From the NCBI GenBank assembly GCA_021808195.1, contig JAKBCE010000007.1:1-64000 (forward strand): a DNA stretch of 64,000 nucleotides, given 5' to 3'. The notes under the pieces were generated by a model that saw nothing but the letters and a program-made list of their open reading frames with translations, made no database searches and was not told where the DNA came from. A program made the translations under genes and the position numbers. Of this stretch, positions 40,253 through 50,251 are shown one piece after another; within the stretch, counting starts at the first letter, position 1; each line of letters begins with the position of its first letter. The stretch is from Pseudomonadota bacterium. GTDB lineage: Bacteria; Pseudomonadota; Gammaproteobacteria; Steroidobacterales; Steroidobacteraceae.

Positions 40253-42796
40253 CTATGCTAATGCGATCGACGCGGCCGACTGCTCGAGATCGGGCTGCGC
40301 CTGTGTGCCCAGCTCGTGTGGGGCGAAGTCATCGACGTGCACGAGGTTCATCACCTTGCGATCGAAAGCCCGCAGCGCCTCTGCTTCCGCCGCGGTGATG
40401 ATGCCCGCAGCGAGCGCCTGCTCGATCTGCCCGGGCAGATCGAGCGCGCCGATCCGGCCGCTCTTGACGCCCTCGACGCGGATGCGCTTCTCCACCGGCT
40501 CCAGCTGCACCGCCAGCTGCAGCGCCTCCTCGAGCAGCCCGAGCGGGTTGCCCGGCTCGACCGTCGTGTAGATGTACTCCCCCAGCCGCTGACGGGTCGC
40601 CGAGGGTTGGGTGAGTCGCTCGGCGACCTGGCGGCCGAGACGGTCGGAGGGCGCCGAATAGTGTCGACCGCGCGGGAAGACAATTGCGCGCATGGCGGCG
40701 GCGAGCGGTCGGTTCGGGAAGTTGCGCAGGAAGCCGTGCAGTTGCTCCTGAGCGTGATAGAGCAGATTCCGGCACGCCCACTCGACGAGCGGCAGGTCTT
40801 CCTCCGGTCGGCCCTGGTTCTCGTGATGCTTCAGCACCATCGAGGCAAGGTACATTGCGGAGAGGACGTCGCCGAGGCGCGCTGAGAGGCTCTCCTTTTT
40901 CTTCAAGTAACCGCCGAGGGTGAGCATCGCCACGTCCACCGTGAAGGCGAATGAGGCGCTGAAGCGCACGATATGCTGGAAATAGCGGGCGGTCGGGCCC
41001 GCCACCGGTGAGCGCGTGAAGCGCGCGTGGGTGAGCGCCATGATCAGCGAACGGACGGCGTTCGAGATCGTGAAGCCGATGTGACCAAACAGAGCGCGAT
41101 CGAATTCGTCGACGCCGTGCGGATGATCCGGATTGCGCGCGGCGTTCATCTCGCGCAGCACGAACGGATGGCAGCGCACCGCACCCTGACCGAAAATGAT
41201 CAGACTGCGGGTGAGGATGTTGGCGCCTTCGACGGTGATGGTCACCGGTACGGCTTGATAACTGCGGGCCAGATAGTTTTTCGGGCCGAGACAGATGCCC
41301 TTGCCGCCGTGCACGTCCATGGCGTCATTGGCGACCTGACGGCCCATCTCGGTGACGTGATATTTGAGCATCGCCGAGGGAACCGAGGGTTTCTCGCCGC
41401 CGTCGATCGCCCCGGCGGTGACTGCCCGGGCGGCATCCATCGTGTAGGTGAGTGCAGCCATGCGGGCGAGCACCGCCTCGACGCCTTCGAAGCGACCGAC
41501 CGGCATGTTGAATTGGCGGCGAATGCGCGCATACGCGCCACTCGCCCAGACTCCCGCCTTGGCGCCGCCGGTGGCATTCGACGGCAGGGAAATACAGCGC
41601 CCGACGGACAGCTGCTCGACGAGCATGCGCCAGCCCGCCCCGGCCATGCGTGGGCCGCCGATGATGCACTCGAGCGGCACGAACACGTCGCGTCCCTGCA
41701 CCGGGCCGTTTTGAAACGGGATGTTGACCGGAAAGTGCCGCCGGCCGATGGTGATGCCAGGCGTTTCGCGCGGAATCAGCGCACAGGTGATGCCGATGTC
41801 AACCGGACCGCCGAGGAGTTTGTCCGGATCGAACAGCCGGAAGGCGAGCCCGATGACGGTGGCGATCGGCGCCAGCGTGATGTAACGCTTGGAGAAATTG
41901 AGCCGCATGCCGAGCACTTCGCGCCCCTGCCAGCTGCCTCGGCAGACCACGCCCGTGTCGGGAATCGAGGCTGCGTCGGAGCCGGCACGTGGTCCGGTCA
42001 GTGCGAAGCACGGTACTTCCTCCCCGCGTGCCAGGCGCGGCAGATAATGCTCCTTCTGCTCATCCGTGCCGTAGTGGTTGAGCAGTTCGGCCGGCCCGAG
42101 CGAGTTCGGCACCGCGATGGTGGAGGAGGCCGTGGCGCTGCGGCTGGCGATCTTGGTGAGCACACACGAGTGCGCGTACGCGGAAAACTCGAGCCCGCCG
42201 TAACGTTTGGGGATGATCATGGCGAAGAAGCCGCGCGCCTTGATGAACTCCCAAACGTGCGGCGGCAGGTCGCCGCGCTCGTGCGTGATGTTCCAATCAT
42301 CAAGCATGCGGCATAGCTCTTCGCACGGTCCGTCGAGGAACGCCTGCTCCTCGGCGCTGAGTTGTGGTGCCCGGGCCCCGAGCAGCTTGCTCCACCTGGG
42401 CGCGCCGGTGAACAGCTCTCCATCCCACCACACCGTGCCGGCCTCGAGCGCCTCGCGCTCGGTCTGCGACATCGACGGCAGCAGCCGTCGGTACGTCTTC
42501 ATGAACGGCCGCGTGATCAGCGCCTTGCGCAACCAGCGGACGTTGAGCAGCCACAGCGCCGCCAGCGACAACCAGAGAAAGCCCTTCCAGGTGGCCGCCG
42601 CGGCGTTGTTGGCGCCGAAGTAGCTGTAGGCGACCAGCAGCGCAGTGAACGTCACGGTGAAGGCGAGCAGCGAGAGCCGACGGTAGGCGAGATAGAGCAC
42701 CGCGGCAATCAGAATCAGGGTGATGACACCCCCGGCCTGGGTCACGGCATAGCCGATGGCCGCGGCGGCGAGTAACGCAAGGAGTGCACCCAGCAT
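40253..42796 (-). CDS. fadE: Acyl-CoA dehydrogenase, FadE type
   Basis: An 847-residue FadE, the first enzyme of beta-oxidation, longer than eukaryotic types. Two N-terminal membrane helices (MLGALLALLAAAAIGYAVTQ, LIAAVLYLAYRRLSLLAFTV) match E. coli FadE. Acyl-CoA dehydrogenase core: MIIPKRYGGLEFSAYAHSCV, CFALTGPRAGSDAASIPDTG (FAD loop), DVHGGKGICLGPKNYLARSY and ITVEGANILTRSLIIFGQGA. The C-terminal extension holds DUF1974. It is a monocistronic minus-strand gene 156 bp from mdh. Confidence 0.93.
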   Translation of the reverse strand: MLGALLALLAAAAIGYAVTQAGGVITLILIAAVLYLAYRRLSLLAFTVTFTALLVAYSYFGANNAAAATWKGFLWLSLAALWLLNVRWLRKALITRPFMKTYRRLLPSMSQTEREALEAGTVWWDGELFTGAPRWSKLLGARAPQLSAEEQAFLDGPCEELCRMLDDWNITHERGDLPPHVWEFIKARGFFAMIIPKRYGGLEFSAYAHSCVLTKIASRSATASSTIAVPNSLGPAELLNHYGTDEQKEHYLPRLARGEEVPCFALTGPRAGSDAASIPDTGVVCRGSWQGREVLGMRLNFSKRYITLAPIATVIGLAFRLFDPDKLLGGPVDIGITCALIPRETPGITIGRRHFPVNIPFQNGPVQGRDVFVPLECIIGGPRMAGAGWRMLVEQLSVGRCISLPSNATGGAKAGVWASGAYARIRRQFNMPVGRFEGVEAVLARMAALTYTMDAARAVTAGAIDGGEKPSVPSAMLKYHVTEMGRQVANDAMDVHGGKGICLGPKNYLARSYQAVPVTITVEGANILTRSLIIFGQGAVRCHPFVLREMNAARNPDHPHGVDEFDRALFGHIGFTISNAVRSLIMALTHARFTRSPVAGPTARYFQHIVRFSASFAFTVDVAMLTLGGYLKKKESLSARLGDVLSAMYLASMVLKHHENQGRPEEDLPLVEWACRNLLYHAQEQLHGFLRNFPNRPLAAAMRAIVFPRGRHYSAPSDRLGRQVAERLTQPSATRQRLGEYIYTTVEPGNPLGLLEEALQLAVQLEPVEKRIRVEGVKSGRIGALDLPGQIEQALAAGIITAAEAEALRAFDRKVMNLVHVDDFAPHELGTQAQPDLEQSAASIALA

Positions 42797-42952
42797 GGAA
42801 GCTCCTTCGTGCCGAGATGGCGAGGCTGGTAACGGCGCCGGGGCACTATAGCGGTTTTCCGGCAGCTTGGGGCAGGCTGCCCCGCCGGGGCGAGCGGGCC
42901 GGGACGCTGCCCGAACCCGCTCGCTCGCCGCGCTGGCGCGCGGCGGGCCAGA

Positions 42953-43933
42953 TCAACCGAGAAGCGCTTTGACGCCGTCGCGCTCTTCGTGCAGTTCCGC
43001 GAGGGTCGCATCCATGCGCTTGCGGCTGCCGGCATCGATGTCGAGACCTTGAACGATCTGGTACTCGCCGTTGCGGGTGGTCACCGGATAGGAATAGATG
43101 ACGCCCTCGGCAATGCCGTAGCTGCCGTCGGAGGGCACGGCCATGCTCACCCAGTCGCCCTGCGCGGTGCCGTGCACCCAGGTATGAATGTGGTCGATGG
43201 CGGCCGAGGCAGCCGAGGCGGCCGAGGAGGCCCCGCGCGCCTTGATGATGGCCGCACCGCGCTGCTGAACGAGCGGAATGAACGTCTGCTCCACCCACGA
43301 GGCCTCAACGAGCGAGGGGGCCGGTTTGCCGCTGACCAGTGCGTGGGAAATGTCCGGATACTGCGTCGCGGAGTGGTTGCCCCAGACGGTCATGCGATGG
43401 ATGTCGCGCACGTGAGTGCCGGTCTTCTCGGCCAGCTGCGACAGTGCGCGATTGTGATCGAGACGGGTCATTGCGGTGAAGTTGCGCGGATTGAGATCCT
43501 TGGCATTGGCGCGCGCGATCAGCGCGTTGGTGTTCGCGGGGTTGCCCACCACCAGCACCTTGACGTTGCGGTCGGCTGCTTCGTTCAGCGCCTTGCCTTG
43601 CGCGGAGAAGATCTGCGCGTTGGCGAGCAGCAGATCCTTGCGCTCCATCCCCGGGCCGCGCGGGCGCGCTCCGACCAGCAGTGCCACGTGGCAGTCGCGG
43701 AACGCAACCCTGGCATCATCCGTCGCCATAATCCGGTTCAGGCCCGGGAAGGCGCAATCGGCGAGTTCCATGACCACGCCATTCAGTGCCTGCAGCGCCG
43801 GAGTGATCTCGAGCAGATGCAGATTGACCGGCTGATCCGGTCCGAGCAGCGCACCGGAGGCGACGCGGAAGGCGAGGGCATAGCCGATCTGGCCGGCGGC
43901 GCCGGTGATCGCGACGTTCATTGCGGGTTTCAT
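42953..43933 (-). CDS. mdh: Malate dehydrogenase
   Basis: NAD-dependent malate dehydrogenase of the type found in Burkholderia/Xanthomonas and chloroplasts, 326 residues (ATG 43921 gives 322). N-terminal [23 protein letters not shown] substrate loop [26 protein letters not shown]; catalytic [15 protein letters not shown] (Asp-x2-Arg) and [12 protein letters not shown] (His). TCA cycle enzyme, cytoplasmic. Ends with a conserved [10 protein letters not shown]. Reads away from dps. Confidence 0.95.
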   Translation of the reverse strand: MKPAMNVAITGAAGQIGYALAFRVASGALLGPDQPVNLHLLEITPALQALNGVVMELADCAFPGLNRIMATDDARVAFRDCHVALLVGARPRGPGMERKDLLLANAQIFSAQGKALNEAADRNVKVLVVGNPANTNALIARANAKDLNPRNFTAMTRLDHNRALSQLAEKTGTHVRDIHRMTVWGNHSATQYPDISHALVSGKPAPSLVEASWVEQTFIPLVQQRGAAIIKARGASSAASAASAAIDHIHTWVHGTAQGDWVSMAVPSDGSYGIAEGVIYSYPVTTRNGEYQIVQGLDIDAGSRKRMDATLAELHEERDGVKALLG

Positions 43934-44141
43934 GGTGGGTGTGTTCCGTACGGGAAAGCCCGCAATTCTAGCGCCGATAGAGACGGTTTATCATCCCGAT
44001 GCGCACAAGCGATTGGTCTGCAGCAGATGCGCAGTGCTACAACAATGGCATGCACTGGCGGCCGCGGCGCGATCAAGAGTCATACTATTCACCGGTGGCT
44101 CTGCCGGCCGGCCCTGATGGACAACGACCGAGGAGAACACC

Positions 44142-44624
44142 ATGTTCGAGACACGCAATGATCTTTCCGCCGACACCCGCACGCAGGTGATTCGCCTGCT
44201 CAATGCGCGTCTCGCCGACGCCATCGATCTCGGCATGCAGACCAAGCATGCGCACTGGAACGTCAAGGGGCCGCATTTCATCGCACTGCACGAGCTGTTC
44301 GACAAGATCGCAGAGGAGATCGAGGAGCATGTGGACAGCATGGCTGAGCGGGTCACGGCGCTCGGCGGTACCGCAGGCGGCACCGTAGCTGCCGTCGCGC
44401 GCGGAACCACGCTGAAGCCGTATCCGGAGGACATCGTCGAAGGCCTGGCGCACGTTGAGGCGCTCGCCAACGCCTTGGCCGATTTCGGCCGCAAAGTGCG
44501 CGCCGGCATCGATGAGTCCGGCCGCCTGGGGGACGCGGACACCGCGGACCTGTTCACCGAGGTGTCCCGCGAGGTCGACAAGCAGCTGTGGTTCCTCGAG
44601 GCCCACCTGCACGCCAAGCGCTGA
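44142..44624 (+). CDS. dps: Dps-family ferritin-like protein
   Basis: A 160-residue four-helix bundle: TKHAHWNVKGPHFIALHELF with FDKIAEEIEEHVDSMAERV gives the inter-subunit ferroxidase site (H-x2-W-N-x2-G ... D/E). It forms a dodecamer that stores iron, detoxifies H2O2 and protects DNA. The N-terminus lacks the long Lys tail of E. coli Dps, so DNA binding may be weak. It has a good AGGAGA box before ATG 44142 and converges on the GGDEF/EAL gene with 15 bp between stops. Confidence 0.9.
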   Translation: MFETRNDLSADTRTQVIRLLNARLADAIDLGMQTKHAHWNVKGPHFIALHELFDKIAEEIEEHVDSMAERVTALGGTAGGTVAAVARGTTLKPYPEDIVEGLAHVEALANALADFGRKVRAGIDESGRLGDADTADLFTEVSREVDKQLWFLEAHLHAKR

Positions 44625-44639
44625 GTGCACCCGCGTGCG

Positions 44640-46703
44640 CTAGGCGGGGCGCGTGGTCGCTTCCGCCTGGCGCAGCAGGTGCCCGAAGGAGGCGCCGGCG
44701 CTGCCCTGTCGTTGCAGCAGCGCGAGCAGTTCCTCGGCCGCGCACGGATCGCCAAACAACCGCCCTTGGGCCTGATCGCAGCCGTTGTCGTGCAGGAACT
44801 GCAGTTGGCTCGCCGCCTCGACGCCCTCGGCGACCACGACCATGCCGAGATTGCGGCCCATCTCGATCATCGTCCGCACCAGCGTGGCATTGCCGGCATT
44901 TCGATCGACATCGCGCACGAACGACTGATCGATCTTCAGTGTGCCGATCGGAAACTGCTGCAGCGCGGAAAGCGAGGAGTAACCCGTGCCGAAGTCATCG
45001 ATCGACAGGTGCAGCCCCATGGCGTTCAGCTCCTCGAGCAGCCGCAACGTGTTCTTGGTGTCGGCCATGAGCGTGGTTTCGGTGATCTCGAGCTCGAGAG
45101 CCGCGGGCGAGACGCCATGGCGACGGAACACCGAGCGGCAGCGCAGGATGAAACTCGCCTGACGCAACTGGCGCAGGGACAGATTGAGCGAAATGCGTCC
45201 CGGCTCGCTGCCGGCGCTCTTCAGGTGGCGGTAATCCATGCACACCCGGTTCAGCACCCACTCGCCGATGTCCAGGATGAGATTGGTCTCTTCGGCGAGC
45301 GGGATGAAGCGCGACGGCGGGATGTCCCCGTGGCCAGGCAGGCGCCAGCGCAGCAGCGCCTCGGCGCCCACCACGCGACCGGTGGCGAGGTCGACCTTCG
45401 GCTGATAGCGGATCACCAGCTCGTCGCGCTCGAGTGCGCGGCGCAACTTGCTCTTCAGGATCAGCCGCTCGACCGCCGCAGCGTTCATCTCCGGGGAGTA
45501 GAACGTGAAGGTGTTGCCGCCGTTTTGTTTGGCGTGATACATGGCGGCATCGGCATTGCGGATCAGATCGATCACGTTCTCCGCATCGCGCGGGCAGAAG
45601 GCGATGCCGATGCTCGCGGTAAGGAAGACCTCCTGCTGGTTGAGCTGGAATGCACGCGCCACTTCGTTCAGGATGGCGCGCGCGAGCTGTCCAATGGCCA
45701 CCCGGTTGTCCGTCTCGGCGGGCAAACCGTGTACGCACAGCGCGAACTCATCGCCGGCGAGCCGCCCCAGGATCGCCGCTTGCGGCACGGCGCGGATCAG
45801 CCGCTCGGCAAGCACCTCGAGTACCCGGTCGCCGGTGTCGTGACCGAAGGTATCGTTGACTTCCTTGAACCGGTCCATGTCCAGATACAGCAACGCAACC
45901 GCTCGCCCGCTGCGCAGGCCGCGTGCGAGCGTCTGCTGCAGCAGGTGCTGGAACTGCATGCGGTTGGCGACCTTGGTGAGCGTGTCGTAGCGGGCGAGAT
46001 AGCGGATGCGCCGCTCGGCGCGCTTGCGTTCGGTGACGTTGCGGGCGACGAAGATGTTGCCCTGGAACTGCGGATCATCCGTCTCGATGCGCGAGCCGGC
46101 GAGCGACACCGGGATGGTCTGCCCGTCGCGGGTGCGTACCACGGTCTCGCGCGTGTCCTGAGCGGCCTGCAGCAGGTCGAAGTCGCCGCGCACGCTCTGG
46201 TCGAGCAGCGCCAAGATGCTGCGGCCGAGGAGTTCCTCCTCGCTGAAGCCGAGCATCTTGCAGGCCGCCGCATTGGCGGTTTTCACCACCCCGTCCGGCG
46301 AGGTGAGGAACACCGCATCGGCCATGCTGTCGAGGATGCTGCGCAGGTAATCTTTGTTGATGGTCGATTGGCGCAGCCGCGAGCGCATCCGCTCCATGGC
46401 CTCGGCAAGCTCGCCGAGCGCTTCGTGCCCGCGCTCCTCGACCGGCCGCGCGTACTCGCCTTGTCCGATCCGCTGCGCGCTGCGCGTGAGGGCCTCGGCC
46501 GCCAGATCGAGTCTGCGGGCGCTGCGCCACCAGCGCAGCGCGAGCAGCGCGCTGCCGGCGAGCGCGACCCCGAGGGCGGTGCCGAGCGCGAGCACACCGG
46601 GCCAATGACCCCAGAGCGCCACGAGCCCCGTCAGCACCGCCACACACAGCGTGGTGCCGAAGGCCCAGAAGGCGGAACCAAAATGTTTCAAGGCGCCATT
46701 CAC
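44640..46703 (-). CDS. Bifunctional GGDEF/EAL protein with PAS and HAMP domains
   Basis: 687 residues. Two N-terminal transmembrane helices (WAFGTTLCVAVLTGLVALWG, PGVLALGTALGVALAGSALL) are followed by HAMP, a PAS domain with linker (ILDSMADAVFLTSPDGVVKT), GGDEF and EAL. The GGDEF signature reads AGDEF (LGRLAGDEFAL), a change that may leave it active or make it GTP-sensing. EAL looks complete: GAEALLRWR, SLNLSLRQL, LEITETTLM, SIDDFGTGYSSLSALQQFPI, KIDQSFV, VVAEGVEAAS; the last motif is QGRLFGDP instead of QGYLFS. So it likely degrades c-di-GMP. Confidence 0.9.
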   Translation of the reverse strand: MNGALKHFGSAFWAFGTTLCVAVLTGLVALWGHWPGVLALGTALGVALAGSALLALRWWRSARRLDLAAEALTRSAQRIGQGEYARPVEERGHEALGELAEAMERMRSRLRQSTINKDYLRSILDSMADAVFLTSPDGVVKTANAAACKMLGFSEEELLGRSILALLDQSVRGDFDLLQAAQDTRETVVRTRDGQTIPVSLAGSRIETDDPQFQGNIFVARNVTERKRAERRIRYLARYDTLTKVANRMQFQHLLQQTLARGLRSGRAVALLYLDMDRFKEVNDTFGHDTGDRVLEVLAERLIRAVPQAAILGRLAGDEFALCVHGLPAETDNRVAIGQLARAILNEVARAFQLNQQEVFLTASIGIAFCPRDAENVIDLIRNADAAMYHAKQNGGNTFTFYSPEMNAAAVERLILKSKLRRALERDELVIRYQPKVDLATGRVVGAEALLRWRLPGHGDIPPSRFIPLAEETNLILDIGEWVLNRVCMDYRHLKSAGSEPGRISLNLSLRQLRQASFILRCRSVFRRHGVSPAALELEITETTLMADTKNTLRLLEELNAMGLHLSIDDFGTGYSSLSALQQFPIGTLKIDQSFVRDVDRNAGNATLVRTMIEMGRNLGMVVVAEGVEAASQLQFLHDNGCDQAQGRLFGDPCAAEELLALLQRQGSAGASFGHLLRQAEATTRPA

Positions 46704-47018
46704 CGCACACTACTCGCTTCGCAGAGCTCGATCCGGATATGCGCCCGCCGCGCGCGTGCGCACCGGGTAGTCGCTCTGGGGCCACGGCCTCTCGGGTGAA
46801 CGTCTCGGCCCGACACGCTCGCCGACCGAAGCGGCGAGCCCCGTCCGTTCAGGGTCACCTGTCCCAGGCGGCTTAAACCGCTCTCCATGCCCAGGCGCCC
46901 AGGCATAGGTGGTCATGGCATTGAGAATAGAGGCCGCCCGCGCGGGCGTCAACGTGCGTCTGCGGCGCCCCCCGGTCGATGGCTGTGCTCCCGGTCGGGC
47001 TCGGCTGCGGCGCGGCGA
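46704..47018. other. Intergenic stretch between GGDEF/EAL gene and HD-domain gene
   Basis: About 315 bp. Promoter of the GGDEF/EAL gene must lie here (minus strand). No clear boxes, terminator or structured RNA are visible; open frames crossing it are shadows of neighbouring genes. Confidence 0.35.
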
Positions 47019-48032
47019 TTAGCCGCGGGCGTTCGTCCAGACGCGCTTGAGGTAGCTCACCATCAGACCGCGCATCGTGGCCATCGGATCGGCGGTGGCC
47101 GCGAAGATCGGCGGACGACGCCGCAGCAGCCGCCAGTTCTCGCTGCGCAGCACCCGGCGCAAAAACTCCAGATTGCGCTCGATGGCCTCCATGTACGGGT
47201 TGCGCCCCCCGTAGAGGACCTCGAGGTGGTGATAGGCACCGGCGAAATCGCCCTCCAGGCGTTTGGCTCTCACCTCCTCGATGAACTGCGGCGTCTGGCG
47301 CAGCAGGTCCAGTCCCGAGGCATATCGGACCTCGGTCCGCCCGGCGGCAGAGACCGGCAGTGCCACGCCACCCAACACGAATTCCAGGTACAACCGATCG
47401 CGGCACTTCTCGAGGTAACAGCGATCGGCCATCTGCGCGATCATGTCTGCGGTGCCGAGCAGGTGCCCGACGGTGATGTCGCGCCGCTCCGCCAGGCGTG
47501 CCTCGATCACGGAGGGGGTGAACTCGTAGCCGGTGAAGTGGATCACCTCGCGCGCGATTGGCACCCAGCGCTCGAGTCCGATTCGCGGCAGGTACTCTTC
47601 GAGAAAGCGCGCGCCCCGTGAGACGTGCACGCGAGTGAACTCGGCGCCGTTAAGCGAGTCGTGCTCATCGGTGCGGCGCAGATACCCGACGTCGTGGAAC
47701 AGTCCGGTGATCAGACCCATCACCGCACGTTCGCCGCCGAGGCGCTCCGCCGCTGCAGCCTGGCGCTCGAACCCCACCAGCAGGCGCGCCAGTGCAAGGG
47801 TGATGTCCAGCGTGTGTTGACGGTCGTGATAGACGGTATCGACACCGTGGAACCCCGGGACCTCACCCGCGAACAGCCGCTCGAAATGCTCGAATGCGCG
47901 CCGCAGCGGCTCGAGCGAAGTGCTCGGCCAGGTGGGTGCGAACAGCGACTCGACCGCGGCCAGCACCGCTGCCGGGGAGCTGACTTGCACGGTGTCGGTG
48001 ACGTCGAAATCGCTACGCCGGACGCTACTCAT
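47019..48032 (-). CDS. HD-domain phosphohydrolase-like protein
   Basis: A 337-residue protein from ATG 48032 (longer frame to 48149 not preferred). HD residues: DTVYHDRQHTLDITLALARL, GLITGLFHDVGYLRRTDEHD (the HD pair), REVIHFTGYEF and LLGTADMIAQMADRCYLE (final Asp). It resembles uncharacterised HD/PDEase-type proteins acting on nucleotides or phosphate esters. It is upstream of the GGDEF/EAL gene on the same strand but 315 bp away, so a functional link is not established. Confidence 0.8.
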   Translation of the reverse strand: MSSVRRSDFDVTDTVQVSSPAAVLAAVESLFAPTWPSTSLEPLRRAFEHFERLFAGEVPGFHGVDTVYHDRQHTLDITLALARLLVGFERQAAAAERLGGERAVMGLITGLFHDVGYLRRTDEHDSLNGAEFTRVHVSRGARFLEEYLPRIGLERWVPIAREVIHFTGYEFTPSVIEARLAERRDITVGHLLGTADMIAQMADRCYLEKCRDRLYLEFVLGGVALPVSAAGRTEVRYASGLDLLRQTPQFIEEVRAKRLEGDFAGAYHHLEVLYGGRNPYMEAIERNLEFLRRVLRSENWRLLRRRPPIFAATADPMATMRGLMVSYLKRVWTNARG

Positions 48033-48165
48033 GTTGTTCAGGAGGGGGCCTGCGCGGTGGCTCGCCGGCCTACGTGACCTGCGGGCGACTGTGGGCCAAA
48101 GCCTGGTCTGAAACTGAGAGCCACTGCTCAGAATCATCTGGCCTGCCACCGAACCGCGAGCCCCG

Positions 48166-50196
48166 TCACGTTACCGGCTCGGGGGAGGCGATGCCGTGTT
48201 GTCGCAGCAGCGCATGCACCTCAGGTGGCCGCCCGCGAAAGGCGATAAAGGCGGCGAGCGGATCGCAGCTGCCGCCCTGGGAGAGAATGGTGTCGAGATA
48301 ACGTCGGGCGGTGGCGCGATCAAACGCGCCCTGTTCCTCGAATGCGGAAAACGCGTCCGCCGCGAGGACCTCTGCCCATTTGTAGCTGTAATAACCGGCC
48401 GCGTAGCCGCCGGCGAAAATGTGCCCAAAGCTCATCGGAAAGCGATTCCACTCGGGAACGGGAATCACTGACACCTGGCGGCGCACCTCGCCGAGCAGAT
48501 CAAACAGCCGTGCGCCGTGCGCCGGGTCGTACTCGGCGTGCAGGCGGAAGTCGAACAACGCGAATTCAAGTTGCCGAACCATATGCAGTCCTGCGTGAAA
48601 GCTGCGGGTTGCACGCAGCCGCTGCTGGATGTCGGCCGGGAGCGGCTCGCCGGTGCGGTAATGTCCCGAAATCCGGCCGAGCACCTGCGGATGCCATGCG
48701 TAGTTCTCCATGAACTGACTCGGCAGCTCGACGGCGTCCCAGGCGACACCGTTGATGCCGGCGAGGCTCGGGAAATCGACCCGTGTGAGCAGGTGATGCA
48801 GGCCGTGCCCGAACTCGTGAAAGAGGGTGAGCACATCATCATGGGTGAGCAGCGCCGGGTGCTCCTCGCCCGGCGGCAGCACGTTCAGCACCAGGTACGC
48901 CACCGGTAGCGCATCGCCGCTGGCGAGGTGTTTGCGCCCGACGCACTCGTCCATCCACGCTCCACTGCGCTTGTGCGGGCGTGCATAGGCGTCCAGATAG
49001 AAGCTGCCGATCACCCTTGCCGCATCACGAATCTCGAAGTAGCGTACGTCGGGATGCCAGAGCGGCACACCGGTGCGTTCCTGGATGCTCACCCCGAAGA
49101 GTCGTTCGGCGACCTCGAACAGCCCGTTGAGCACCTTCGGCAGCGGGAAATACGGCCGCAGCTCTTCTTGCGCAATGGTGTGGCGCTGCTTCTGCAGCCG
49201 CTCGGCGTAAAAGGCGACGTCCCAGGCCTCGAGTCCCCGGCCCGCGAACTTCTGCAGTTCGGCAAACTCGTGTTCCGCCGCCGGCCGCGCCGCGCGCGCG
49301 AGTTGCTCGAGGAAGCCCATGACCTCGCCCCGGCTGCGCGCCATGCGCTTGGCGAGCGCGTAGTCGGCGAAGTTCGCAAAGCCGAGGATCTGGGCCGCTT
49401 CGTGTCGGCGGGCAAGGATCTGCTCGATTACCGGGGCGTTGTCCCAACGGCCCGCGTGCGGGCCTTGGTCGGAGGCCCGCGTGGACCAGGCCGTATAGAA
49501 CGTGCGGCGCAGTTCAGCAGACTGTGCATCGGTCAGCACTGCGACGTAGGTCGGCTGGTCCAGCGTCAGGATCCAGCCCTCGACGCGCTGCGCCACGGCG
49601 CGCCGGCGGGCCTGCTCCACGATCACCTCGTTGAGCCCGAGGATCTGCTGCGGATCGGTAACGTGGTGGCTCCAGGCGTTGGTGGCATCGAGCACGTTCT
49701 CTTCGAACTTCGCTTGCAGCTGGGTGAGCTCGAGCATCACCTTCTTGAAATGCTCCTTGGCGGTACGCGCCAGTCCGACTCCGGCGAGGGTGAACTCCTG
49801 CAGCGCATGCTGCACGACCCGATGGCGCACCGGCTCGAGCGCGCTGCCCTCGTGCTCGAGGATGTGGCGATAGGCGCGATACAGCGACTCGTTCTGCGCG
49901 AGGTCGGTCTGGTAGGCCGACAGCAGCGGCAGGCAGGCGTTGTATGCGGCGCGCAGCGCGTCGGTATTGAGTACCGCGTTGAGGTGGCTCACCGGCGACC
50001 AGACCCGAGCGACGCGATGATGCAGTGCTTCGAGCGGCTCCACCACGGTCGCGAACGTCGGTGATTCGCAGGCGGCGATCGCATTGATCTCGGCGCGAGC
50101 CGACCCGAGCAGCGTATTGATGCCGGGCTCGACGTCGGCGGCCGTGATGCGAGGGAAGTCGGGCAGCGGGTCTTGGGCGAGTAGCGGATTGTCCAT
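48166..50196 (-). CDS. prlC: Oligopeptidase A (M3 family)
   Basis: Zinc metallopeptidase of 676 residues from ATG 50196. The M3 active site VLTLFHEFGHGLHHLLTRVD (H-E-x2-H) is seen, with the third ligand Glu in GVAWDAVELPSQFMENYAWH. It cleaves short peptides and helps degrade signal peptides in the cytoplasm. The N-terminus MDNPLLAQDPLPDFPRITAA matches the family. It follows gor by 55 bp on the same strand. Confidence 0.94.
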   Translation of the reverse strand: MDNPLLAQDPLPDFPRITAADVEPGINTLLGSARAEINAIAACESPTFATVVEPLEALHHRVARVWSPVSHLNAVLNTDALRAAYNACLPLLSAYQTDLAQNESLYRAYRHILEHEGSALEPVRHRVVQHALQEFTLAGVGLARTAKEHFKKVMLELTQLQAKFEENVLDATNAWSHHVTDPQQILGLNEVIVEQARRRAVAQRVEGWILTLDQPTYVAVLTDAQSAELRRTFYTAWSTRASDQGPHAGRWDNAPVIEQILARRHEAAQILGFANFADYALAKRMARSRGEVMGFLEQLARAARPAAEHEFAELQKFAGRGLEAWDVAFYAERLQKQRHTIAQEELRPYFPLPKVLNGLFEVAERLFGVSIQERTGVPLWHPDVRYFEIRDAARVIGSFYLDAYARPHKRSGAWMDECVGRKHLASGDALPVAYLVLNVLPPGEEHPALLTHDDVLTLFHEFGHGLHHLLTRVDFPSLAGINGVAWDAVELPSQFMENYAWHPQVLGRISGHYRTGEPLPADIQQRLRATRSFHAGLHMVRQLEFALFDFRLHAEYDPAHGARLFDLLGEVRRQVSVIPVPEWNRFPMSFGHIFAGGYAAGYYSYKWAEVLAADAFSAFEEQGAFDRATARRYLDTILSQGGSCDPLAAFIAFRGRPPEVHALLRQHGIASPEPVT

Positions 50197-50251
50197 GCCC
50201 GCATTCTGCCCGAGCCGCGCGGCGGCGCAACTGCCGTGCGCCGCCCTGCGC

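Noticed and set aside
44625..46799. 724-codon plus-strand frame opposite the GGDEF/EAL gene
   Set aside because: Antisense shadow; no domain can be recognised.
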